From Campylobacteraceae bacterium (lineage in GTDB: Bacteria > Campylobacterota > Campylobacteria > Campylobacterales > Sulfurovaceae), in assembly GCA_027081065.1 (NCBI GenBank), contig JALWLW010000113.1, positions 1 to 10,272 on the forward strand: 10,272 nucleotides of DNA, read 5' to 3'. The stretch's first letter is position 1. Each line of letters begins with the position of its first letter. The position numbers were made by a program, and so were the translations under genes. The notes under the pieces were generated by a model, which saw only the letters and a program-made list of their open reading frames with translations, ran no database searches and had not been told where the DNA came from. Below, piece by piece: positions 1 through 5,226 of the stretch.

Positions 1-1565
1 CCATAATAGATAGCCGTTTTTTTATCTTTAGTGTTAAACTCAACTAGACCTGTAACTTTTGTGTTTTCAGTAAGGGTAAAAAGAGTTTGAAGTTTTTGAG
101 TAGATTTTAGATGTTTAGTTTGTTCTTCTTTATAGAAACTTTTTATCCAAGAGGACTCTTTTAACTTTTTAATATTGGCACTTTCGACCAAGATAGTATC
201 TTTTAACGATGACTCTTTGTTGTATTGAACAGGAATAGGTTTAAATGCTTTATCTTGGATATGAATGGCGTGTTCATGCTCTTCTAAAAGCTGAACAATA
301 AAAGCATTTTTTCTCTCCAAAGGAGCATTTTTATAGGTATGAAGAAGCACATCTTCCAAATAGGTTCGCATCAGTTCATAATGTTTTTTACCTTTTAATC
401 TTTGAACTTCTTGGTTCATCTCTACAAAGCTTTTTAATGTTCTTTGCATACTTTTAGTACGTTTAGTTAAATCTCCTCGTGCATATTTATAATCTGAATC
501 AATTAACGCTATTTTTTCCTCTTTGGTTAGTTTTTTATCAATCGTAAATTCTAAAAGAGCTATCAGGGCAGAAAAGCTCTCTTTTGTATACCCTATCTTA
601 TCAATATCTTTCATGGTTGTGTGACTCTTTTTTTTCTCTGCTAAAAAATCACTAGAAACCCAACTTAATCCTCCTGCAATGTCGGGGTAACCTGTCTCTC
701 CATGCTCAAAAATTTTCTGAGTACTGAGTGTAAATTGTTTATGTTCCCCCTCAACCTCAAAAAGATAAATCGCTTCATCATAATACTTTAGAGAGTCCAT
801 TCTAAGATAGGCGATGTATTTTCCATCAGGAGACCAAGTTGGATACATTAATCTTTTTGAACCACGAAGTAGACGTTTTAGTTTTGTACCATCCATATTC
901 ATCATCCAAATTTGTTGATTGGATTCAAAAACAACACGTTTACCATCAGGACTAACATCAGGATTATAGGCATACGCTCCAAGTTTATTATTATCAATTT
1001 GAGTTATTTTTTTCAAATTTTTATCAGTTATAAATAGACCATATTTATTGGCACTTGAAGACAAAAGCAGACGACCATCAGGTAGCCATGTAGGTGTAAA
1101 CATATTTTCAAATGTTGCAATCTTTTTCCCACTAATATCAAAAACGACTGTAATATATTTATAATAACTATTATAACTTGCATATACATATTTCTTAATT
1201 TCAATAGCTATAAGTAATCCATCTTCTGAGAGTTGGGGATATTGATATTCTTCTATCGTAGTAGCGTCTTTTTTAGGACAAGGAGCAATAGATATGCTAA
1301 AGCCCTCTTTGTCAATAATCGAAAGTCCACAACCTTGCTTAAATACAACACTTCCACTCTTATGACGATAAGGAAAGCTTCCTGTTGCAACTTTGTAGCC
1401 ACGTGTCTCCTTTCCATCCATAAGTTCAAAGGAGGTAATACCTGTTCTCTCCTTTGAACCATTGTTATACTCATCAAAGGTGAGTATGCCATTTAGACTT
1501 GTTGTGTTATCTGCCCATATAGAAATGGTTAGTAGCATTAAAAATAGTAGTTTTGATTTTAGCAT
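1..1565 (-). CDS. Exported TolB-like (PD40/WD40-like) beta-propeller protein, 3' end outside window
   Basis: An uninterrupted frame of 521 codons starts with ATG at 1565 and runs off the left edge, so the C-terminus is missing. An AGAAG ribosome-binding site lies 7 nt upstream. Residues 1-18 form a signal peptide (hydrophobic core, cleavage after IWA) with no lipobox cysteine, so a soluble periplasmic location is likely. Three PD40-type blades are visible: TPTWLPDGRL near 157-166, NPDVSPDGKRVVFES near 201-215 followed by IWMMNMDGT, and YPTWSPDGKYIAYLR near 241-255. This is the repeat seen in TolB and in tricorn/dipeptidyl-peptidase propellers. Two cysteines (79 and 96) flank a predicted hairpin and could form a disulfide. 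From about 310 the sequence changes to a charged, probably helical region (310-500) unlike TolB itself. No Pal, TolA or TolQR gene is nearby, so the Tol-Pal role should not be transferred. The function is unknown; the propeller fold is fairly certain. Confidence 0.85.
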   Translation of the reverse strand, partial: MLKSKLLFLMLLTISIWADNTTSLNGILTFDEYNNGSKERTGITSFELMDGKETRGYKVATGSFPYRHKSGSVVFKQGCGLSIIDKEGFSISIAPCPKKDATTIEEYQYPQLSEDGLLIAIEIKKYVYASYNSYYKYITVVFDISGKKIATFENMFTPTWLPDGRLLLSSSANKYGLFITDKNLKKITQIDNNKLGAYAYNPDVSPDGKRVVFESNQQIWMMNMDGTKLKRLLRGSKRLMYPTWSPDGKYIAYLRMDSLKYYDEAIYLFEVEGEHKQFTLSTQKIFEHGETGYPDIAGGLSWVSSDFLAEKKKSHTTMKDIDKIGYTKESFSALIALLEFTIDKKLTKEEKIALIDSDYKYARGDLTKRTKSMQRTLKSFVEMNQEVQRLKGKKHYELMRTYLEDVLLHTYKNAPLERKNAFIVQLLEEHEHAIHIQDKAFKPIPVQYNKESSLKDTILVESANIKKLKESSWIKSFYKEEQTKHLKSTQKLQTLFTLTENTKVTGLVEFNTKDKKTAIYY

Positions 1566-1590
1566 TTTTTTCTTCTTTTTATTTTTTGTA

Positions 1591-1599
1591 AGTATAACA
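1591..1599 (-). promoter_or_regulatory. Candidate extended -10 promoter for the beta-propeller gene
   Basis: Read on the minus strand the site is TGTTATACT, a TGn extended -10 plus TATACT, about 26 nt before the ATG at 1565. The upstream DNA is A/T-rich with no clear -35 box, as is common in Campylobacterota. The same nine bases occur upstream of the SPOR-domain gene at 8210-8218. This is a prediction from motif and position only. Confidence 0.5.
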
Positions 1600-1698
1600 A
1601 TATTTATTTAATTAAAATACTAAAAAACATTTAATATCTTAACATGTAATTTAACCCTTTGTAAAATGGAATACTCCTTGGTGTAAAAAGTAGTAAAA

Positions 1699-1713
1699 CG
1701 AAAATTATTTTCG
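1699..1713. repeat. Short perfect inverted repeat upstream of the outer-membrane protein gene
   Basis: CGAAAA (1699-1704) and TTTTCG (1708-1713) are perfect 6-base arms around TTA. The dyad lies where the -35 region of the -10 box at 1725 would be, a normal position for a repressor or activator site. A chance palindrome in AT-rich DNA cannot be excluded. Confidence 0.35.
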
Positions 1714-1724
1714 CTTGGTTGTTT

Positions 1725-1730
1725 TATAAT
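1725..1730 (+). promoter_or_regulatory. Candidate -10 box for the outer-membrane barrel gene
   Basis: A consensus TATAAT lies 29 nt before the start codon at 1760, which would give a leader of about 23 nt containing the AAGGA ribosome-binding site at 1748-1752. No consensus -35 is present; the 6+6 inverted repeat at 1699-1713 occupies that place. Confidence 0.55.
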
Positions 1731-1759
1731 ACCTTTTAAGTTAACAAAAGGAATTTAAA

Positions 1760-2302
1760 ATGAAAAAATTACTAACAGGAGCATTAGCTCTATCAATGGT
1801 AGCAACAATGAGTATGGCAGAAAACGGTTTTTATGTAGGTGGAGGGACTGCAATCGAAATGGTAGAAGGAAGCTATAATGGCTCTACTGATACAGGTACT
1901 GCTTTAGAGTTAAAAGTAGGTAAAATATTTAATAATAATTTTGGAATAGAGGGAAAAATAACTAAGACTATAAGTCCTGCAAAAGTTGATATGCTTGAAA
2001 CTAGCTCAACTTATTACCCTGATGTAGAAGTTGATATTACAACTTTTTCTCTATGGGCAATGTATCAGTATAATATAACAAGTGACTTTAGTATTTTACC
2101 TAAAATAGGTTTTGTAAAAGCAGATTTCGAATTCACTGCTAGTAATGGAGTAAGTTTACCAAAATCAAATGATTCAAAAGTGGCAATGGGAATAGAAGTC
2201 AAAAAAAATCTACCAACGTTAGGATTCGATATTTATGCAGAATATGATTACCTTTCTTCAGATATACAGCATCTATCATTTGGGATACAAAAGAGTTTTT
2301 AG
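1760..2302 (+). CDS. Small outer-membrane beta-barrel protein (OmpX/OmpA-barrel-like)
   Basis: This 180-residue protein has a classic signal peptide (residues 1-20, cut after SMSMA). The mature chain has alternating hydrophobic/polar stretches that I count as eight strands, for example GFYVGGGTAIEM, ALELKVGKIF, FSLWAMYQYN, SILPKIGFVKADFEF, KVAMGIEVKKNLP, FDIYAEYDYL and LSFGIQKSF. It ends in phenylalanine, the usual signal for outer-membrane insertion by the BAM complex. Length and strand count fit an eight-stranded barrel of the OMP_b-brl type. The start is supported by AAGGA 7 nt upstream and by the signal peptide beginning at residue 1. It has its own candidate promoter and is divergent from the beta-propeller gene. 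Barrels of this size may be adhesins, stress-induced proteins or structural proteins; nothing in the sequence says which. Confidence 0.85.
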   Translation: MKKLLTGALALSMVATMSMAENGFYVGGGTAIEMVEGSYNGSTDTGTALELKVGKIFNNNFGIEGKITKTISPAKVDMLETSSTYYPDVEVDITTFSLWAMYQYNITSDFSILPKIGFVKADFEFTASNGVSLPKSNDSKVAMGIEVKKNLPTLGFDIYAEYDYLSSDIQHLSFGIQKSF

Positions 2303-2312
2303 TGCATATTTG

Positions 2313-2447
2313 ATGAAAGAGAGCAAAGAACTTACTCTTCTCTCTCCTTTATCAGATGGAACTGATCGAGTTGTGGATGTGGATAAAATTTTTGAAGCAA
2401 TTTATTATAAGCGTAAATTACTTCAAAAACTAAAAAATCCTAATTAA
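2313..2447 (+). CDS. Doubtful small ORF, 44 codons, hypothetical
   Basis: The ORF begins 10 nt after the stop of the barrel gene and encodes a 44-residue charged peptide starting MKESKELTLLSPLSDGTDRV and ending KNPN. Its composition is protein-like, with a hydrophilic first half and a helical lysine-rich second half. No good ribosome-binding site precedes the ATG; translation could depend on coupling to the upstream stop. A longer reading of the same frame from 2235 overlaps the barrel gene and is less likely. It may be a real small protein, a gene remnant or chance. I do not recognise a family. Confidence 0.3.
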   Translation: MKESKELTLLSPLSDGTDRVVDVDKIFEAIYYKRKLLQKLKNPN

Positions 2448-2495
2448 CAATTCTCTTTACTACGAAGTAATTAAAATCCTTAACCCACAACAAGC

Positions 2496-2501
2496 TATAA
2501 T
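2496..2501 (+). promoter_or_regulatory. Candidate -10 box immediately before hrpB start
   Basis: TATAAT ends 7 nt before the A of the hrpB ATG at 2509, so transcription would begin at or within a base or two of the start codon. No Shine-Dalgarno sequence is present between them. The hrpB start itself is supported by alignment of its first residues (LP.T.VIPEI pattern) with what I recall of HrpB N-termini. Confidence 0.4.
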
Positions 2502-2508
2502 CCCACGT

Positions 2509-2892
2509 ATGAAAAACCTCCCAATAACCCAAGTAATCCCTGAAATAAAAGAAAAACTCAACAGCCATCAACGTCTTATTTTACAAGCACCTCCAGGGGC
2601 TGGTAAAACTACAGCTTTACCTTTGGCTTTACTTGATGAACCTTGGTTGGAGGGGCAAAAAATCATCATGCTTGAACCTCGTCGTTTGGCTGTGCGTTCA
2701 AGTGCTGCTCGTATGGCTGAACTTTTGGGTGAAAAGGTAGGTGAACGCATTGGCTATCAGATTAAAATGGAATCAGTACAAAGTGCTAAAACAAAAATCC
2801 TCATTGTTACCGAAGAAATTTTAACGCGTAAACTTGACTTAATAGTAAAAATAGGGGGGTCTAAATTATTATTTTTTCTTATCTTTAACTAA
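2509..2892 (+). pseudogene. hrpB: HrpB-type ATP-dependent helicase, N-terminal fragment truncated by an insertion sequence
   Basis: Residues 1-109 match the N-terminal RecA-like domain of HrpB, a DEAH/DExH-box helicase normally about 800 residues long. Visible motifs are Walker A PPGAGKTT (28-35), motif Ia MLEPRRLAVRSSAARMA (54-70), GERIGYQIKMES (78-89) and ILIVTEEILTRKL (97-109). Homologues continue with the DExH box and then helicase lobe 2 and C-terminal domains; none of this is present. Codon 110 onward is encoded by the end of the insertion element at 2836 (an 18-residue tail reading DLIVKIGGSK...), then a stop. The fragment keeps ATP-binding motif I but lacks motif II, so it cannot be an active helicase. 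The rest of hrpB is not found between the element and the next gene. The reading frame up to the break is clean, which suggests a fairly recent event. Confidence 0.88.
2836..2862 (+). repeat. Left terminal inverted repeat of the insertion element
   Basis: It begins GACTTAATAGTAAAAATAGG and pairs with 3310-3335. The first 16 bases are identical between the ends. After that the G-run length differs (six here, four at the other end), so the inner portion is imperfect. Confidence 0.75.
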
Positions 2893-3256
2893 ATAATCAT
2901 CCACCAATTTTAGCTTTAAAGACTTGTTCAATCCTCTATGAATTTTAATTAACATTTTCATCAGAGAAAATACTCCACCATCCAAAGAATTTGTAGTGTT
3001 TACGTATGTCCTTTCTCTTTCTATAAAAAGTAGCATCACATACTAGGTTTACTGCTTTTGGATTATGTATTTTATATGCTGGTTCATACTCATATATTTG
3101 TTTCTACATCCATGAAATACTACGTTTGTATTCACGTGCTAAATCACTTAGTGTTTGTCTCTTATATATGTATCTCTGAATACCTCGTCTAAGTCCAATC
3201 TTTTTGGTTGATTTAGAGAAGCACTTTGGACAAATTTTAGTGTTTTTTACAGCCAT
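2869..3256 (-). pseudogene. Transposase remnant, internally deleted, with in-frame stop and frameshift
   Basis: Translation begins at ATG 3256, preceded by an AAGGA site. The N-terminal part has a CPKC zinc-ribbon half (C9, C12), then a helix-turn-helix-like stretch (TLSDLAREYKRSISWM), a TAG stop at codon 51 (3106-3104), then KQIYEYEPAYKIHNPKAVNL and VCDATFY, with a probable first catalytic aspartate at position 74. Near 3000 the frame changes and the sequence jumps to a C-terminal segment, NTTNSLDGGVFSLMKML followed by IKIHRGLNKSLKLKLVDDYL, ending at TAA 2869-2871. Intact relatives, as I recall them, have some 150-200 residues between these parts, so the catalytic core is deleted. The second CxxC expected after RGIQRY is also missing, suggesting another small deletion. 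The gene cannot make an active transposase. Confidence 0.78.
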
Positions 3257-3309
3257 CTGTAACTTTTCCTTATTTTCTGCCCATTGTACCGTACCTTGAA
3301 GAGGTTTTT

Positions 3310-3335
3310 AGCCCCTTTTTTTTTACTATTAAGTC
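3310..3335 (-). repeat. Right terminal inverted repeat of the insertion element
   Basis: Read on the minus strand it begins GACTTAATAGTAAAAAAAAA, then GGGGCT. The first 16 bases are identical to the left end at 2836. The transposase start lies 53 bp inside this end, the normal arrangement for an insertion sequence. Confidence 0.75.
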
Positions 3336-3406
3336 TATTTTTAATAAATATTAATTTTTTTAGCTCCAAAACCACGATGATACAGCAAATTACTATACTT
3401 TTCTTG

Positions 3407-3412
3407 TATACT
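3407..3412 (+). promoter_or_regulatory. Weak candidate -10 box for the TerB-like gene
   Basis: TATACT lies 59 nt before the gap to the start codon at 3472; a second TATACT at 3394-3399 is equally plausible. No -35 is recognisable. The 136 bp between the insertion element and this gene (3336-3471) are AT-rich and hold no other feature I can support. Confidence 0.25.
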
Positions 3413-3471
3413 ATCAAGATAGATTTTTCCAAAAAAGAAGACTATACAAACTAAAATAATAAGGATATATA

Positions 3472-3684
3472 ATGGCTGAATGGCGAAAAGTAGCAAAAGT
3501 AATGGCATTAGGTGACGGACATATAAGTCAAAAAGAAGTTGAGATTCTTAGAGAAGTTATTCTTAAAGATGGACATATTTCTAAAAGTGAATTTGATTTT
3601 TTACAAGAGATAAAAGCAGAAGCTAAATCATCAGTGAAACTTTTAGATGAATTAATTGCAGATTGCGAAAAGCTTATTAAGTAA
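3472..3684 (+). CDS. Small TerB-like helical protein
   Basis: This 70-residue protein has AAGGA 6 nt before its ATG. It contains a duplicated motif: GDGHISQKEVEILREVIL (residues 14-31) and KDGHISKSEFDFLQEIKAEA (32-51). A short acidic DGxIS loop followed by a helix beginning with an acidic residue is characteristic of TerB-like domains (tellurite-resistance/stress-associated helical fold) and resembles an EF-hand-like loop. At 70 residues it is about half the usual TerB length, so it is a minimal version. The C-terminus (SSVKLLDELIADCEKLIK) is a probable amphipathic helix with one cysteine. No signal peptide or membrane segment is present, so it is cytoplasmic. No other ter genes are nearby. 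It stands alone between the insertion scar and the convergent selO. The real function is unknown. Confidence 0.8.
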   Translation: MAEWRKVAKVMALGDGHISQKEVEILREVILKDGHISKSEFDFLQEIKAEAKSSVKLLDELIADCEKLIK

Positions 3685-3697
3685 CTTAACTCACCAT

Positions 3698-3712
3698 AAA
3701 GTTTAAAACTTT
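3698..3712. repeat. Palindrome between convergent genes
   Basis: AAAGTTT (3698-3704) and AAACTTT (3706-3712) are perfect 7-base arms around a single A, just after the stop of the TerB-like gene and facing selO. It is all A/T apart from one G:C pair per arm and lacks a T-run on either side, so it would be a poor intrinsic terminator. Its location between convergent genes is the only argument for that role. Confidence 0.3.
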
Positions 3713-3777
3713 CATTACTTTCCTATGGGTTAGATAATGAGAGACTCCTTTCCCTATAATCTCCCCAAAAAATAACC

Positions 3778-5217
3778 TCACGAAGAACAAGAAAGCGTAA
3801 CATTCTTATAGTGTTCAGGGGTCTCTTTGGCAAAATGTTCAAACTTAGGCAACTCATCAAAAGGGTGTTGAGCCACAAATAACAACTCCTCTACCCTAGA
3901 AAAATTCCCACCTTTGGCTAAAGCAATAGCTTCGTCTAACATATAATTTTTCAAAACATATTTGGGGTTAGTTCTTAGCATTTGTTCTTGGCGTTCTTTT
4001 ATTGTAGTGGATTCTTTTTTCAAACGTTCATCATAAAGGTTTAACCACGCTTCAATGACCACAGGGTTCATGGCAAGTTCAAATAAAGGCATTCGCTCAC
4101 CGTCATAATGGCTCAATATTCTAAAGAAATTGGTGTGGTCTATGTAAGCATCTTGTAATGCTCCTACTAAGTTTGAGATTAGCTCTGCATCTTCTTCTCT
4201 TTGTACCCTTAAACCCAATTTTTTACGCATAACATCTAAGTAAGCATCAAAATAGATAAACGCTCCATAATCTTCTAACTTTTTATCCAGTCTTCTTTTC
4301 TCAACCAAAGGGGCAAATGCTTTGGCTAATTGGGTTAAGTTCCAGTAGGCAATATTGGGTTGTTCACCGTAACTATAACGCCCTGCTTTGTCGGTGCTAT
4401 TACAAACAAACCCAAAGTCAAAATCGTCTAACATTGAAAAAGGTCCATAGTCTAGGGTTAGCCCTGCTATTGACATGTTGTCGGTGTTCATCACACCATG
4501 ACAAAAGCCTATTCCTTGCCATGAGGCTATGAGTTTCGCAGTACGCTCAACAACTTCAGCGAACAACTTAAAATAACGGTCTTCATCCTCTTTTAAATGT
4601 AGGTAAGACTCTTCAATGACATAATTGGCTAAGGCTTTTAATTTGTCGTATTCTTTAAAATAAGCGAAGTATTGAAATGTTCCAAAACGTACCCAAGAGG
4701 GTGACATTCGCATGACAATTGCCCCATACTCTATGCCATTTCTTAAAAGTTTTGTTTTTGAACCGATGATACCTAAAGCTCGTGTGCTAGGAATACCTAA
4801 ATGGTGTATGGCTTCACTCATGAGATATTCACGAATAGACGATGGTAAAGCTGAACGTCCATCGGCTGAACGAGAATAGAATGTTTCCCCACTTCCTTTG
4901 GTTTGTAAGTTCCAACCCTTAATGCTTCCATAGTTTATAGCTCTTCCATCTCCTAAGCGTTGGGCATAACTTCCAAACTGATGACCTGCGTAGCACATGG
5001 CAAAAGGTTTGGCACTCTTAGGGATGAAAGTTCCGTTTAATAGTTCCACAAAAAGAGGGTCATTAAGACTATTTTTATCTAAACCGATTAATTCTGCTAG
5101 TTGAGGATTAAAAGAGATTAAATAGGGTTCATCAAGTGGTGTAGGCTCTGTTAAGTCATAAAACTCATTATCAAAATTTAAATATCTATTTTCAAATTTA
5201 AGCGTATCTACAGTCAT
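3778..5217 (-). CDS. selO: SelO family protein adenylyltransferase (AMPylator), pseudokinase fold
   Basis: SelO transfers AMP from ATP to hydroxyl side chains of proteins, using a kinase fold that binds ATP in flipped orientation; it is linked to redox stress. With ATG at 5217 the protein has 479 residues, normal for a bacterial SelO. Diagnostic segments are GHQFG (78-82), RLGDGRA (87-93), TKGSG (106-110), SSIREYLMSEA (126-136), FCHGVMNTDNMSI (238-250) and LDYGPF (255-260). Residues K107, E130, N247 and D256 have exactly the spacing of the catalytic K113, E136, N253 and D262 I recall for Pseudomonas syringae SelO. The chain ends CSS, the conserved C-terminus in which eukaryotic homologues carry selenocysteine instead of cysteine. 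A GTG at 5226 would add three residues, but it lies inside the AGGTG ribosome-binding sequence 6 nt before the ATG, so ATG 5217 is preferred. This site overlaps the stop codon of the upstream kinase. Confidence 0.95.
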   Translation of the reverse strand: MTVDTLKFENRYLNFDNEFYDLTEPTPLDEPYLISFNPQLAELIGLDKNSLNDPLFVELLNGTFIPKSAKPFAMCYAGHQFGSYAQRLGDGRAINYGSIKGWNLQTKGSGETFYSRSADGRSALPSSIREYLMSEAIHHLGIPSTRALGIIGSKTKLLRNGIEYGAIVMRMSPSWVRFGTFQYFAYFKEYDKLKALANYVIEESYLHLKEDEDRYFKLFAEVVERTAKLIASWQGIGFCHGVMNTDNMSIAGLTLDYGPFSMLDDFDFGFVCNSTDKAGRYSYGEQPNIAYWNLTQLAKAFAPLVEKRRLDKKLEDYGAFIYFDAYLDVMRKKLGLRVQREEDAELISNLVGALQDAYIDHTNFFRILSHYDGERMPLFELAMNPVVIEAWLNLYDERLKKESTTIKERQEQMLRTNPKYVLKNYMLDEAIALAKGGNFSRVEELLFVAQHPFDELPKFEHFAKETPEHYKNVTLSCSS

Positions 5218-5226
5218 AAAAAACAC

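Larger units (their letters stand above)
2836..3335 (-). mobile_element. Decayed 500-bp insertion sequence, probably IS256-related (IS1249-like, zinc-binding variant)
   Basis: The element is bounded by inverted repeats: GACTTAATAGTAAAAA at 2836-2851 and the same 16 bases, read on the other strand, at 3335-3320, each followed by a G-run (six G, then TCTAAA on the left; four G, then CTAAAA on the right). Its left end coincides exactly with the point where HrpB homology stops. Inside, on the minus strand, are the two ends of a transposase with the middle missing. No 8-9 bp target-site duplication is seen (left flank CGTAAACTT, right flank TATTTTTAA). An alternative is that the true element ends at the G-runs and the outer 16-20 bases are something else. 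Family assignment comes from recalled conserved motifs and is moderate. Confidence 0.75.

Noticed and set aside
1233..1492. Two short ORFs, one on each strand, inside the beta-propeller gene
   Set aside because: Both lie within the 5' part of the continuous minus-strand gene ending at 1565, which has a signal peptide and PD40 motifs; they are shadow frames.
1607..1616. Palindrome TTTAATTAAA between the divergent genes
   Set aside because: Ten bases of pure A/T in a very AT-rich gap is expected by chance and has no positional support.
3247..3432. Minus-strand ORF of 61 codons spanning the right end of the insertion element
   Set aside because: It crosses the inverted repeat into flanking AT-rich DNA, has no ribosome-binding site or family resemblance, and overlaps the transposase start region in another frame.
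3336..3471. Possible continuation of hrpB after the insertion element
   Set aside because: No frame here shows helicase motifs; all frames have stops in AT-rich sequence.
3720..3777. Possible terminator hairpin between the TerB-like gene and selO (GAGAG / CTCCCC segments with a nearby A-run)
   Set aside because: The arms pair poorly and no T-run follows on the correct strand for either gene, so it is not supportable as an intrinsic terminator.
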